DNA from: Comamonas endophytica
GTDB lineage: Bacteria; Pseudomonadota; Gammaproteobacteria; Burkholderiales; Burkholderiaceae_C
NCBI RefSeq assembly: GCF_023634805.2
Contig: NZ_CP106882.1
Coordinates: 372,001-436,000 of the forward strand
Direction: 5' to 3'
DNA: 64,000 nt
Shown: positions 9,314 through 18,723 of the stretch, piece by piece
Layout: every line of letters starts with the position of its first letter
Numbering within the stretch: the stretch's first letter is position 1
Made by a program: the position numbers and the translations under genes
The notes under the pieces: model-generated
Seen by the model: only the letters and a program-made list of their open reading frames with translations
Databases searched by the model: none
What the model was told of the DNA's origin: nothing

Positions 9314-10879
9314 TCAGTTGACCATGCGGCTGTGGCCGCTCCAGTAGCGCGACTGGATCGCCCGGCGCATCACCTTGCCGTTCGGGTTCTTGGGCAGCGC
9401 GGCGACGAACTCGATATGCCGAGGGCGCTTGAAGCCGCCCAGCAGCGGCGCGCAAAAGCGCTCGATGGCCGCGGCATCGACGCTGCGCCCGGCCTTGAGC
9501 ACCACATGCGCGGCCACGGCCTCGCCCCATTTCTCGTCGGGAATGGCAAACACGCAGGCATCGGCAATGGCTTCGTGCTGGTAGAGCACCGCTTCCACCT
9601 CCGAGGGATAGACATTGAAGCCGCCGCTGATCACCATGTCTTTCTTGCGGTCGACGATATAGACATAGCCCTCGTCGTCGGCGCGCGCCAGGTCGCCGGT
9701 GTGGTAGCGGCCGTTCTTCAGCACCTCGGCCGTGAGCTCGGGCGCGCGCCAGTAGCCGGCGAAGACATCGGGACCGCCGACCACGATCTCGCCGATCTCG
9801 CCCGGCGCCACGGGCAGGCCGGCATCGTCCACGATCTCCACCTGCGATTCCAGGAAGGGCCGGCCGCACGAGGCGAGGCGCTCGGGCAGGGCGGCGCGCG
9901 CGAACAGATGGTCCTCCACGGACAGCCCGCAGACGCCCGAGGTGGTCTCGCCCGCGCCATAGCCCTGCGACAGCACCGGCCCGAAGACATCCATCGCGCG
10001 CAGGATGCGGGCTGGCGCCATCGGCGCGGCGCCATACCCCAGGCGCTGCAGATCCGGCAGGGGGCGGTACTTGCCGTCGAGCTCTGCCAGCAGCATGTTG
10101 ATCATGGTCGGCACCAGGAAGGTATGCGTCACGCGCTCGGCGCGCATCTCGGCCAGAAAGCGTCCCGGCTCGAAACCCGAGAACAGGCGGATGGTCGCGC
10201 CGCTGCACAGCGCCGGCACCAGCTGCATGCCCGAGGCATGGGTGATCGGCCCCACCAGGCCCAGCAGCTGGCCGCTGCGCACGCTGTCCGGGCGCATCAG
10301 GAACTTGCGCAGCTGGGCCAGGCGGTTGCCGAAGGTCTGCATCGCCGCCTTGAGCACTCCCGACGAACCCGAGGTGTAGTGCAGCACCGCGACCTCATCG
10401 GCCGTGACGCGCTCGGCCGTGAAGGCATCGCTGGCTTGCGCCAATACGGCTTCATAGGAGGAATCGGCCGGCCCGTCGAGCAGCAGCAGGCGCGGCATCG
10501 CGCCCTGGATATGCGGGCGGAAGGACTCGGCGCGCTCGGCCGTGGTGACGATCACCGCCGCCCCGCTGTTGGCGGCGATGTCGCCGACTTCGGTGGGCGA
10601 CAGCCGCGCGTTGAACGGCGCCTTGATGAATGCGCCCTTGTAGCAGGCCAGCTCGAGCTCGACGATCTCGGTGCAGTTGGGCAGGTAGATGCCCACGCGG
10701 TCGCCGCGCGCCAGGCCCATGCCGCGCAGGGCATTGGCCAGGCGGTTGGAGCGCCGCTCGAGCTCGGCGTAGGTCAGGCTGCGCGTGGCGCTGATGAGGG
10801 CGGTCTGCCGGGCGTAGCTGCGCGCGGCGCGCGAGACGAGTTCGCCGACATTGGCGATGCAGGGGGCGGGCTGTGGCAT
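9314..10879 (-). CDS. AMP-forming acyl-CoA synthetase (class I adenylate-forming ligase)
   Basis: A 521-residue ANL-superfamily ligase that activates a carboxylic acid to its CoA thioester using ATP. Motifs in order: the P-loop-like LHYTSGSSGVLK (A3), YGAGETTSG (A5), YHTGDLARADDEGY with DRKKDM (A7/A8), and the catalytic Lys region NPNGKVMRR near the C-terminus. The start ATG at 10879 is chosen because AGGAGACA precedes it at 10881-10888; an in-frame upstream extension is poor. Transcribed with the dehydrogenase and receptor downstream and probably controlled by the LysR protein encoded just upstream (operator-like palindrome at 10974-10992). Confidence 0.9.
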   Translation of the reverse strand: MPQPAPCIANVGELVSRAARSYARQTALISATRSLTYAELERRSNRLANALRGMGLARGDRVGIYLPNCTEIVELELACYKGAFIKAPFNARLSPTEVGDIAANSGAAVIVTTAERAESFRPHIQGAMPRLLLLDGPADSSYEAVLAQASDAFTAERVTADEVAVLHYTSGSSGVLKAAMQTFGNRLAQLRKFLMRPDSVRSGQLLGLVGPITHASGMQLVPALCSGATIRLFSGFEPGRFLAEMRAERVTHTFLVPTMINMLLAELDGKYRPLPDLQRLGYGAAPMAPARILRAMDVFGPVLSQGYGAGETTSGVCGLSVEDHLFARAALPERLASCGRPFLESQVEIVDDAGLPVAPGEIGEIVVGGPDVFAGYWRAPELTAEVLKNGRYHTGDLARADDEGYVYIVDRKKDMVISGGFNVYPSEVEAVLYQHEAIADACVFAIPDEKWGEAVAAHVVLKAGRSVDAAAIERFCAPLLGGFKRPRHIEFVAALPKNPNGKVMRRAIQSRYWSGHSRMVN

Positions 10880-10973
10880 ATGTCTCCTTTTTGGGCGCCC
10901 GGTCCGTGCCGGGCGTGGAGCCAATGTCCCAGAAGTCGGCGCCCTGGAGGAAATACCGTTTGCTGATGCCGCG

Positions 10974-10992
10974 CCATCAAAAAATCTGATGG
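10974..10992. promoter_or_regulatory. LysR-type operator palindrome (T-N11-A)
   Basis: A perfect six-base inverted repeat, CCATCA and TGATGG with a seven-base A/T-rich spacer, contains the T-N11-A core of LysR-type regulator sites. It lies about 95 bases upstream of the acyl-CoA synthetase start and between that gene and the LysR gene at 11007, where such a site would be expected. Confidence 0.55.
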
Positions 10993-11006
10993 ACTGCCCG
11001 GTCTTT

Positions 11007-11969
11007 TCAGGACAGCAGCTCGGCCTGCCAGATGCCGGCCCGCACCAGCCGCGCGGTCTCCTGGGCCAGCGCATCGGCCACCACCTGGGTCGCGGCATCA
11101 TTCAGGCGTTCCGCCGAGGTCGCCAGCGTATAGGCGCGCTGCAGCGCGGGCCGGGCCACGCGCGCGACGATCCAGTCCTTGCGGCCCTGGTGCGTGCTTT
11201 CGGCCAGCGAGCAGGCGGGCGTGAAGGTGAAGCCCGCGCCGCACTGGTAGAGCGAGCGGATCACGCGCGCCGAGTCGTGCTCGTGCACCACGTTCAGGCC
11301 CACGCCCTGGCGGCTCGCCGTCTCCTCCACCGCCTGGCGGATGGAAAAACGCCGCGACTGCAGCACCAGCGGCAGCTGCGCTGCCCGGACAAAGTCGATT
11401 TCCGGGTAGCCGCCCGCGGCCAGCCGGCGCAGCAGCGGCGCCACCGTGCCGTCGACGTCATGCCCGCAGATGAAGATCGATTCGCGCGCCAATGGCCGGC
11501 AGCGCAGGTTCTCCAGCTGCGGCGTATCGACCAGGATGCCGATGTCGGCACGGCGCTCGAGCATCGCCTTGCGCACCATCAGGCTCAGGTCGTCCAGCAC
11601 GAACACGCGGATGCGCGGATGGCTGCGCCTGAGGCCGGCCAGCACCGGCCCGAGCAGCAGCGAGGCCAGCAGGAAGGGCGCGGCCACCGTCACCGAGCCT
11701 TCGGGCCCCTGTGGCAGGCGCTGGATGCGCTCGCGCAGCGCATCCGCGTCCGACAGCAGCCGCCGCGCATCCTCGTAGAGCTGCATGCCCGCAGGCGTAG
11801 GCGTCACGCCTGCATGCGAGCGCTCGAGCAGCTGGGCGCCGAGCTCCGCCTCGAGCTTCTTGATCTGCGCGGTGAGCGCGGGCTGCGCCACATACAGCGA
11901 GCCCGCGGCGCGCGACAGGCTGCCGGCCTCGAGCACGGCAATGAAATAACGGAGGGTGCGCAGGTCCAT
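11007..11969 (-). CDS. LysR-family transcriptional regulator (A)
   Basis: A 320-residue LysR regulator. It has an N-terminal winged helix-turn-helix (MDLRTLRYF, then SLSRAAGSLYVAQPALTAQIKKLE) and a periplasmic-binding-like effector domain (from about residue 90). The first residues match the classic LysR start, so the ATG at 11969 is secure. It lies directly upstream of and in the same direction as the acyl-CoA ligase/dehydrogenase/Bug receptor genes, with a T-N11-A palindrome between them. It is therefore the likely regulator of that set, with an organic acid or acyl-CoA as effector. Confidence 0.9.
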   Translation of the reverse strand: MDLRTLRYFIAVLEAGSLSRAAGSLYVAQPALTAQIKKLEAELGAQLLERSHAGVTPTPAGMQLYEDARRLLSDADALRERIQRLPQGPEGSVTVAAPFLLASLLLGPVLAGLRRSHPRIRVFVLDDLSLMVRKAMLERRADIGILVDTPQLENLRCRPLARESIFICGHDVDGTVAPLLRRLAAGGYPEIDFVRAAQLPLVLQSRRFSIRQAVEETASRQGVGLNVVHEHDSARVIRSLYQCGAGFTFTPACSLAESTHQGRKDWIVARVARPALQRAYTLATSAERLNDAATQVVADALAQETARLVRAGIWQAELLS

Positions 11970-12019
11970 GGCGCTACTCTAGCGCGCGCCGGTCATTGCC
12001 CGATCGGGTGCCTGGCCGC

Positions 12020-12034
12020 TTTTAGCCGCTAAAA
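12020..12034. promoter_or_regulatory. Palindrome TTTTAGC-n-GCTAAAA (site 1)
   Basis: A perfect 15-base palindrome with a single central base, about 50 bases upstream of the LysR (A) start. The same sequence, extended by one base per arm, recurs at 22051-22067 in another intergenic region. Such symmetry suggests a shared dimeric regulator site. Confidence 0.45.
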
Positions 12035-12081
12035 ATCCTTGCCGGCTGGCCCGCATGCGGCCAGCCACGCACACAGGCGGC

Positions 12082-13413
12082 CTAGAGAAACGTCAGATCC
12101 GGCGCAGTCTCCAGCGCCCACAGCTGGCGCGAAACACTTTGCACGCCATCGGCGCCCAGCACCGGCGTGGCGAATTCCACCAGCTTGGATTGCAGGTCCT
12201 CGTCCGTCAGCGGCAGGTCCGGGTCGCCCTTGCGCGTGGGCTGCAGGAAGCCGTGCCGCGTGCCATCCTTGAGCGTGATGTCCACCCGGGCCGCGCGCTG
12301 CCCCGGGAATTGCTGGTCCAGTTCGGGATGGACCTCGAGCACCACGCGCTGCATCAATGCGCGCAGCGCCGGGTCGGCCAGGCGCTCGGCATCGAAAGCC
12401 GCCAGGCGCACGCTGCCGTGGAGCAGCGCCGTAGCCACCACATAGGGAATGCTGAAGCGCGCCTCCGCTGCCGTGGCGGGCTGCGGGTTGCCGGCCACGG
12501 CCAGCGCCGGCGCATAGGTGGCGACCTTGATTTCGGCGATGTCCGCGGCGTTGAAGCCATGCGCCTGCTGCAGCGCCAGCGCACCGTCGATGGGCGCGAA
12601 GGTATGGCCGCAGCAGCTGTGGTTCTTGAAGGTCATCGCGCAGATGTTGAAGACCTGGCCCAGGTCGGCAAGCACCGGCTGCCAGTCGGGCGCGTCGCTC
12701 ATGGCCACGCCCATGCCCATGCGGCCCTCGAAGACATCCAGCGAACCGGTCACGCCCTGCTGCGCCATCGCAGCGGCGGCCACGCCGGCTTCGGCGGCGC
12801 GGCCCGAATGCAGCGGCTTGGACATCGAATCCATCTGGAAGGCCTGCTGCAGGCCGGCGGCAAAGGTGGCTGCGGTGCACAGCGCATGCGTGGACTGCGC
12901 TGGATCCAGGCGCAGCAGATACGCCGCCGCCGCCGCCGCGCCGAACGTGCCCGCGGTGCCGGTGTTGTGCCAGTAGCGGTAATGCGCGCGCCCCAGGATC
13001 TGGCCGATGCGCGTCGACACCTCGTAGCCGACGATGACGGCGCGCAGGAACTCCTCGCCGCCGGCCTGCACCTGCTGGGCCACGGCCAGCGCCGCGGAGA
13101 TGGTGGGTGCGCCCGGGTGGTAGATCGCGTGCTTGAAGATGTCATCGACCTCGGCCGCGTGCGAAGCCGTGCCGTGGATCAGCGCGGCCGCCTTCACGGT
13201 GGCCTTGCGGCCCAGCGCCAGGCGGGCCAGGCCGCGGTCCAGGTCCTCGGCCATGGCCCGCTCCAGCAGGGGCGTGGGGTTCATCGCATACCCGGCAATC
13301 AGCGCCGCATACCAGTCGACGACGGCGCGCTTGGCATGGTGGATGACCTGCGCCGCAACCGGCCGGGAGTGGAAGCTGGCGCCGAAGTGGCCAAGGGTTT
13401 CGCTGACATGCAT
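12082..13413 (-). CDS. MmgE/PrpD family protein
   Basis: A 443-residue member of the MmgE/PrpD (2-methylcitrate dehydratase/itaconate-related) family. Recognisable segments are AVVDWYAALIAG near the N-terminus, LIHGTASHAAEVDD, the HYRYWHNTGTAGTFGAAAAAA stretch and KNHSCCGHTFAPIDG. The family includes dehydratases, cis-aconitate decarboxylases and isomerases of polycarboxylic acids, so the reaction cannot be fixed. The start at 13413 (MHVSETLG) is preferred over an in-frame ATG at 13488, because the extra 25 residues lack family resemblance. It is divergent from the acyl-CoA dehydrogenase at 13563, leaving about 150 bases for two promoters. Confidence 0.85.
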   Translation of the reverse strand: MHVSETLGHFGASFHSRPVAAQVIHHAKRAVVDWYAALIAGYAMNPTPLLERAMAEDLDRGLARLALGRKATVKAAALIHGTASHAAEVDDIFKHAIYHPGAPTISAALAVAQQVQAGGEEFLRAVIVGYEVSTRIGQILGRAHYRYWHNTGTAGTFGAAAAAAYLLRLDPAQSTHALCTAATFAAGLQQAFQMDSMSKPLHSGRAAEAGVAAAAMAQQGVTGSLDVFEGRMGMGVAMSDAPDWQPVLADLGQVFNICAMTFKNHSCCGHTFAPIDGALALQQAHGFNAADIAEIKVATYAPALAVAGNPQPATAAEARFSIPYVVATALLHGSVRLAAFDAERLADPALRALMQRVVLEVHPELDQQFPGQRAARVDITLKDGTRHGFLQPTRKGDPDLPLTDEDLQSKLVEFATPVLGADGVQSVSRQLWALETAPDLTFL

Positions 13414-13562
13414 GGGATGGCTGGCAGGTGGTGTTGAAGGCTTCGAGCATATGCCGCAGCCGCCGCTCAAGACATATCTTTTTCTCATGTCTGCTCATCC
13501 AATTGGAACAACTGGCGCGCCCCCGCGCAGCGATGATCCAGGCATTCCCACCACTTCTTCGC

Positions 13563-14723
13563 ATGGCCATGAATTTCGAACTCTCCGAGGAACACCAGGC
13601 GTTTGCCGACAGCGTCGCGCGCTTCGCCCAGGACAAGCTCGCGCCCGGCGCGCTGGAGCGCGCCCACGCCGCAGAATATCCCTGGGAAACCGCCCAACTG
13701 CTGGCCCAGCAGGGCCTGCTGGGAATTGCCTTTGCCGAGGAGGACGGCGGCCAGGGCGGCACGCTGATGCACGCCGTGCTGGCCATCGAGCAGATCGCCC
13801 TGGCCTGCCCCAAGAGCGCGGACATCGTGCAGGCCGGCAACTTCGGCCCGATCCGCACCTTCGTCGAATACGCCACGCCCGAGCAGAAGCAGCGCTTTCT
13901 GCCCGACCTGCTGTCTGGAAAAAAAGTCATTTCTCTAGGCATGAGCGAGCCCGATGCTGGGTCGGCCGCCACCGAGCTCAAGACCAGCGCCCGCGAGGAC
14001 GGTGACGGCTGGGTGATCAACGGCAGCAAGGTGTTCTCCACCAACAGCCCCGATGCCGAGCTGTTCCTGATCTACGTGCGCTTCGGCCCGGGCGTAGGCG
14101 GCATCGGCTCGGTGCTGGTGGAGCGCGGCACCCCCGGCTTCGTCGTCGGCACGCCCTCGGCCTTCATGAACGGCGAGAGCTGGTCGCAGCTCTACTTCGA
14201 GGACTGCCGCATCCCCAAGGCCAACCTGCTGCTGGGCCCGGGCGGCTTCAAGAAGCAGATCTCCGGCTTCAACGTCGAGCGCCTGGGCAACTCGGCGCGC
14301 GCGCTGGCCCTGGGCCGCTACGCCTTCAACCAGGCGCGCGAGCATGCGCTGACGCGCCGGCAGTTCGGCCGCGAACTGTGCGAGTTCCAGGGCCTGCAGT
14401 GGAAATTCGCCGACATGTGGATGAAGCTCGAGCAGGCGCAGCTGCTGCTCTACAAGGCGGCCCTCGAAGGCGAGCACGGGCTGCCCAGCGCGCAGAGCAC
14501 CGCCATGGCCAAGCTGGCCTGCAATCTGGCGGGCTGGGAAGCCTCGAACGAGGCCATGCAGGTCATGGGCGGCATGGGCTTCAGCCAGGAGGCGCTGGTC
14601 GAGTACTGCGTGCGCCGCACGCGCGGCTGGATGATCGCCGGCGGCTCCATCGAGATGCTGAAGAACCGCATTGCCGAAGGCGTGTTCGGCAGAACCTTTT
14701 CGCAGCGTCCGGCCAAGGCCTGA
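13563..14723 (+). CDS. Acyl-CoA dehydrogenase
   Basis: A 386-residue acyl-CoA dehydrogenase. The N-terminal helical domain starts MNFELSEEHQAF. The FAD contact strand is SLGMSEPDAGSAAT, followed by INGSKVFSTN, the RRQFGRELCEFQGLQWKFADM helix and MGGMGFSQE near the C-terminus. Either ATG 13563 or 13569 could be the start, since no strong ribosome binding site is visible. A Bug receptor, an ADP-forming acyl-CoA synthetase and a hydrolase follow on the same strand with short gaps, so the enzyme probably works on the CoA ester made by that synthetase. Confidence 0.9.
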   Translation: MAMNFELSEEHQAFADSVARFAQDKLAPGALERAHAAEYPWETAQLLAQQGLLGIAFAEEDGGQGGTLMHAVLAIEQIALACPKSADIVQAGNFGPIRTFVEYATPEQKQRFLPDLLSGKKVISLGMSEPDAGSAATELKTSAREDGDGWVINGSKVFSTNSPDAELFLIYVRFGPGVGGIGSVLVERGTPGFVVGTPSAFMNGESWSQLYFEDCRIPKANLLLGPGGFKKQISGFNVERLGNSARALALGRYAFNQAREHALTRRQFGRELCEFQGLQWKFADMWMKLEQAQLLLYKAALEGEHGLPSAQSTAMAKLACNLAGWEASNEAMQVMGGMGFSQEALVEYCVRRTRGWMIAGGSIEMLKNRIAEGVFGRTFSQRPAKA

Positions 14724-14757
14724 CGCGCATTTCAAAGCCAAAAAGAAGGAGACAGGA

Positions 14758-15729
14758 ATGCAGGCACGTACATGGATCAAGACCGCCGCGGCCATCGCCG
14801 CCGTGGCGCTTTGCGGCTCCGCCGCCGCCTCGGACAACTACCCCTCCAAGCCCGTGAGGATCATCGTCGGCTTCCAGGCCGGAGGGCCGACGGACGTGGT
14901 CGCCCGCCTGGTGGCCAAGGCGCTGCAGGACGAGCTCAAGAGTGCCTTCGTGGTGGAGAACAAGGTCGGCGCCACGAGCAACATCGCCTCGGAGATGGTG
15001 GCTGCCGCCAAGCCCGATGGCTACACGCTGCTGCTGGCGGCGGCGCCGCTGACCATGAACAAGTTCGTGTTCCCCAAACAGAAGTTCGATCCGCTGGCCA
15101 GCTTCGAGCCGGTCTCCAAGGTGTCCTCCGCCCCGGGGGTGCTGGCGGCCAGCCCCAAGCTGAATGTCAGGAGCTACAAGGAGTTCGAGGAGCTGGTGAA
15201 GAAGAAGCCCGGCGAGCTGAGCTATGGCACGACGGGCGCCGGCGGCACGCAGCATATGGCGACGCTGCGCCTGGAGCAGCTGACCGGCATGCGCATGCTG
15301 CATGTGCCCTATTCCGGCAGCTCGGGCGTGCTCAACGACCTGATTGCGGGCGTGGTGGATGTGGCCTTCATGACATCGACCGGTGCCATGCCCAACCTCG
15401 AGGCCGGCCGGGTGCGGCCGCTGGCCGTGGCGGGACCGGTGCGCCTGCCGGGGCTGCCCTCCGTGCCTACCTTTGCCGAGATCGGCATGCCCGGCATGGT
15501 GTCCGATTCCTGGAACGGCCTGCTGGCACCCGCCGGCACGCCCAAGCCCATCGTCGACAGACTGGCGGCCGTGGTCGTGAAGGCGGTGAAGTCCAAGGAG
15601 TTCCAGGACACCCTGATTCCGCAGGGCGCCGTGCTCATCGGCAACTCGCCCGCCGAATTCAAGGCCGAGCTGCAGACGGAAGTGGTGCACTGGGCCGAAC
15701 AGTTCAAGAAAATCAGGATCGAAAAGTAA
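14758..15729 (+). CDS. Bug/TctC-family substrate-binding protein (copy 3)
   Basis: A 323-residue periplasmic receptor with a Sec-type signal peptide (KTAAAIAAVALCGSAAAS) and the family start NYPSKPVRIIVGFQAGGPTD. The ligand loop differs from the common GAGG form and reads ENKVGATSNIA, so its ligand may be distinct. The start is fixed by AGGAGACA at 14747-14754. The stop overlaps the start of the next gene (TAATG at 15727-15731), which shows translational coupling with the acyl-CoA synthetase and suggests that receptor and synthetase share a substrate. Confidence 0.9.
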   Translation: MQARTWIKTAAAIAAVALCGSAAASDNYPSKPVRIIVGFQAGGPTDVVARLVAKALQDELKSAFVVENKVGATSNIASEMVAAAKPDGYTLLLAAAPLTMNKFVFPKQKFDPLASFEPVSKVSSAPGVLAASPKLNVRSYKEFEELVKKKPGELSYGTTGAGGTQHMATLRLEQLTGMRMLHVPYSGSSGVLNDLIAGVVDVAFMTSTGAMPNLEAGRVRPLAVAGPVRLPGLPSVPTFAEIGMPGMVSDSWNGLLAPAGTPKPIVDRLAAVVVKAVKSKEFQDTLIPQGAVLIGNSPAEFKAELQTEVVHWAEQFKKIRIEK

Positions 15730-17831
15730 TGCGCACCATGGCCCCATCCACCGCTTCCACCGCGCCCCTCTCCTCCATCTGTCAGCCCCTGCTCTACCCG
15801 CGCAGCATCGCCCTGGTCGGCGCCTCGGATGACGTCGGCAAGACCGGGGGCCGCCCCCTGCAGTTCCTGCGCCGCTTGGGGTTCAAGGGCACGATCTATC
15901 CCATCAACCCCCACCGGGCCGGAGTCCAGGGCGAAAAGGCGTGGCCCAGCCTGAGCGCACTGCCCGAGGTGCCCGAGCATGTGTTCGTGCTCTCGCCCAC
16001 GGATTCCGTGGTGCCCACGGTGCGCGAATGCGCCGACCTGGGCGTGAAGCTGGTGACCATTCTGGCCAGCGGCTTTTCCGAAACCGGCGCCGAAGGCGTG
16101 CAGCGCGAGGCGGCGCTGCGCACCATCGCGAAAGACAGCGGCATGCGCATCCTGGGCCCGAGCAGCCTGGGCGTGGTGAACCCGGGCAACGGCCTGATGC
16201 TCACCGCCAACGCCGCGTTTGCCGAACCCGACATGCCGCGGGGCAACGTGTTCGTCGCCTCGCACAGCGGCAGCATGATCGGCGCGCTGGTCTCGCGCGG
16301 CAAGGCACGCGGCGTGGGCTTTGCCGGGCTGGTCTCGGTGGGCAGCGAGGTCGATCTGGGCATCGGCGAGATCTGCCTGGCCACTCTGGACGACCCGGCC
16401 ATCGAGGGCTATGTGCTGTTCCTGGAAAGCCTGCGCCACGGCGACGCGATCCAGGCCTTTGCGCGGGAAGCAGCAAAACGCGGCAAGCCCGTCGTGGCCT
16501 ACAAGCTGGGCCGCTCCAGCGCCGCCGCCGAGATGGCCATGACGCACACCGGGGCCCTCGCCGGCGAGGATGACATCGCCGACGCGTTCCTCAAGGATCT
16601 GGGCGTGGTGCGCGTGGAAATGCTCGAAACCCTGTTCGAGGTTTTCCCCCTGGCACGCAAAATTCCGCTGGCCAGGCAAGGCGGCAAGCGCGTGGGCGTG
16701 GTGACCACGACCGGCGGCGGCGCGGCCATGGTGGTCGACCAGCTCGGCATCCGCGATGTCACCGTGCAGCCGGTGTCCCCCGAGACGCTGGTGAAGCTGC
16801 AGGCCGCGGGCATTCCCGGCAGCGCCGGCCGCGTGCTCGACCTGACGCTGGCCGGCACCAGGTACGAGGTGATGAAGAAGGCGCTCGATATCCTGCTGGA
16901 AGCGCCCGAGTTCGACCTGGTGGTGGCAGTGGTGGGATCGTCCGCGCGTTTCAACCCGGATCTGGCCGTCAAGCCCATCATCGACAGCGCCGGCCATGCC
17001 AAGCCGCTGCTGGCGATGCTGGTGCCGGACGCGCCCCAGGCGCTGGCGCAGCTCACGCAGGCGCAGATCCCCTGCTTTCGCTCGCCCGAAGCCTGCGCGG
17101 ATGCGATTGCCTCGGTGTTCGCGCGCCGCATGCCGGGCACGCAGGCCGCGGTGCGCGCGCCTGGCGACCCGGCCCGCCTGGCGGCCCTGAGCGAAGCCCG
17201 AGCCTACGAGTTGCTCGACACGCTGCAGGTGCCGCATGCGCCGGCCGTGACCTTCGATATCGCCACGCCGCCCGCCACGCTGCCCTTCGACTATCCCGTG
17301 GTCGCCAAGCTCTGCTCGGCGCAGATTCCGCACAAGACCGAGGTCGGCGGCGTGGTGCTGGGCATACAGGATGCGCAGCAGCTGAGCGAGGCCTTTGCCA
17401 CGCTGCGCCGCAACCTGCACGAACGTGCTCCCGGCATGGAGTGCAGCGAGGTGCTGGTGCAGCCCATGCGCCGCGGCCTGGCCGAAGTGCTGGTCGGCTA
17501 CCGCGTCGATGCCGATGCGGGCCCGGTCATCATGCTGGCCGCGGGCGGGATCTGGGCCGAGGTCATGCGCGACCGCAGCATCCGCCTGGCGCCGGTGAGC
17601 GTGCAGAGGGCGCGCGATATGATCGGCGAGGTCAAGATGCTGCAGACCGTCTCCGGCCTGCGCGGCAAGCCCCGCGGCGACCTCGAGGCCCTGGCGCAGG
17701 CCATTGCCAGCCTGTCGCAGCTCGCGCTGCAGCCGGCGCTGCAGGTCAGCGAAGCCGAAGTCAACCCGCTGATGGTCATGCCCGAGGGACAGGGCGTCAT
17801 GGCGGTGGACGCGCTGATCATGAAAGCCTGA
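15729..17831 (+). CDS. Acetate--CoA ligase family protein (ADP-forming, fused alpha-beta)
   Basis: A 700-residue NDP-forming acyl-CoA synthetase. It has an N-terminal CoA-binding Rossmann domain (PRSIALVGASDDVGKTGGRP, about residues 25-120), succinyl-CoA-ligase-like domains with FVASHSGSM, and a C-terminal ATP-grasp domain (FDYPVVAKLCSAQIPHKTEVGGV, about residues 520-690). The phosphorylated His expected in the central domain could be in MTHTGALAGED. It makes an acyl-CoA with ATP, or runs in reverse to make ATP. It overlaps the preceding Bug receptor by one base. A second protein of the same architecture is encoded at 25870-27966. Confidence 0.88.
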   Translation: MRTMAPSTASTAPLSSICQPLLYPRSIALVGASDDVGKTGGRPLQFLRRLGFKGTIYPINPHRAGVQGEKAWPSLSALPEVPEHVFVLSPTDSVVPTVRECADLGVKLVTILASGFSETGAEGVQREAALRTIAKDSGMRILGPSSLGVVNPGNGLMLTANAAFAEPDMPRGNVFVASHSGSMIGALVSRGKARGVGFAGLVSVGSEVDLGIGEICLATLDDPAIEGYVLFLESLRHGDAIQAFAREAAKRGKPVVAYKLGRSSAAAEMAMTHTGALAGEDDIADAFLKDLGVVRVEMLETLFEVFPLARKIPLARQGGKRVGVVTTTGGGAAMVVDQLGIRDVTVQPVSPETLVKLQAAGIPGSAGRVLDLTLAGTRYEVMKKALDILLEAPEFDLVVAVVGSSARFNPDLAVKPIIDSAGHAKPLLAMLVPDAPQALAQLTQAQIPCFRSPEACADAIASVFARRMPGTQAAVRAPGDPARLAALSEARAYELLDTLQVPHAPAVTFDIATPPATLPFDYPVVAKLCSAQIPHKTEVGGVVLGIQDAQQLSEAFATLRRNLHERAPGMECSEVLVQPMRRGLAEVLVGYRVDADAGPVIMLAAGGIWAEVMRDRSIRLAPVSVQRARDMIGEVKMLQTVSGLRGKPRGDLEALAQAIASLSQLALQPALQVSEAEVNPLMVMPEGQGVMAVDALIMKA

Positions 17832-17844
17832 GGAAAACCGCCCG

Positions 17845-18696
17845 ATGCAATTTCCACCCCACGAGGCCGAAGCCGCCGCCACGCTGGTTGCCGCCTGCGA
17901 CGCCCGCGCAACGCACCATGCCCTCGACCTCGGAGGCTGCGAGACCCGCTGGCGCGAATGGGGCGAGGGCACGCCGCTGGTGCTGATCCATGGCGGCCAC
18001 GGCTCCTGGATGCACTGGATCCGCAACATCGAGGCGCTGGCGCTGCACTTTCGCGTGATCGTGCCCGATCTCGCGGGCTTCGGCGACTCGGAGGACTTCG
18101 CGCTGGACGCCCATGACCCGGCGCGCCTTTCGCAGCTGGTGCGCAGCCTGCGCCTGGGCGTGGAGCATCTGGCGCCCGCGGGCCCGCTGCACCTTGCCGG
18201 ATTTTCCTTTGGCGGCGCGGTGGCCGGCCTGCTGGCGCCGCAGCTGCCGCGCCTGCAGCGTCTGGCGCTGCTGGGCTGCGCCGGCCACGGCGGCAGGCGC
18301 CGCGACCGGGGGCCGCTGCTCGACTGGCGTGCGCAGGCTGGAGCCCAGCGCTGGCAGGCCCTGCAGCAGAACCTCGAGGCCTTCATGCTGTCCGGTCCAG
18401 CCGATGCGATGGCGCTGTATGTGCACGGCCAGTCCTGTGAACGCACGCGCTTTCGCAGCAAGGCCTTTTCGCGCAGTCCTTTGCTGCTCGAAACGCTGCA
18501 GCAGGTCGATCAGCCCGTGCTCATGGTCTGGGGTGACGACGATGTCACGGCCGTTCCGGCCGAAGCCGCGCAGGCCCTGGCCCAGGACAAGCCCACGCGC
18601 GACTGGACCCTTGTGGCCGGCGCCGGCCACTGGGTGCAGTACGAGCGGCCCGAGGCCATCAATACCCTGCTGACCAGCTGGCTCAAGGCGGCATGA
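17845..18696 (+). CDS. Alpha/beta-hydrolase
   Basis: A 283-residue alpha/beta-hydrolase fold enzyme. The oxyanion segment is LIHGGHGSWMHW, the nucleophile elbow GFSFGG places the catalytic Ser near residue 121, an acid residue is available in WGDDDV, and the catalytic His is in GAGHWVQYERPE. No signal peptide is present, so it is cytoplasmic. It follows the ADP-forming synthetase by 13 bases and ends the operon. It may hydrolyse an ester, lactone or acyl-CoA in the same pathway; the substrate is not predictable. Confidence 0.85.
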   Translation: MQFPPHEAEAAATLVAACDARATHHALDLGGCETRWREWGEGTPLVLIHGGHGSWMHWIRNIEALALHFRVIVPDLAGFGDSEDFALDAHDPARLSQLVRSLRLGVEHLAPAGPLHLAGFSFGGAVAGLLAPQLPRLQRLALLGCAGHGGRRRDRGPLLDWRAQAGAQRWQALQQNLEAFMLSGPADAMALYVHGQSCERTRFRSKAFSRSPLLLETLQQVDQPVLMVWGDDDVTAVPAEAAQALAQDKPTRDWTLVAGAGHWVQYERPEAINTLLTSWLKAA

Positions 18697-18700
18697 CATT

Positions 18701-18714
18701 CCCGGCAGGCCGGG
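18701..18714. terminator. Hairpin between convergent genes
   Basis: A short GC palindrome (CCCGGCAGGCCGGG) lies in the 27-base gap between the hydrolase stop and the LysR (B) stop. It could form a small bidirectional hairpin; no T-run follows. Confidence 0.3.
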
Positions 18715-18723
18715 AGGAGTTCC

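Noticed and set aside
15309..18461. Minus-strand open frame of 1050 codons
   Set aside because: Antisense shadow of the Bug receptor, acyl-CoA synthetase and hydrolase genes, all of which have strong motifs on the plus strand.
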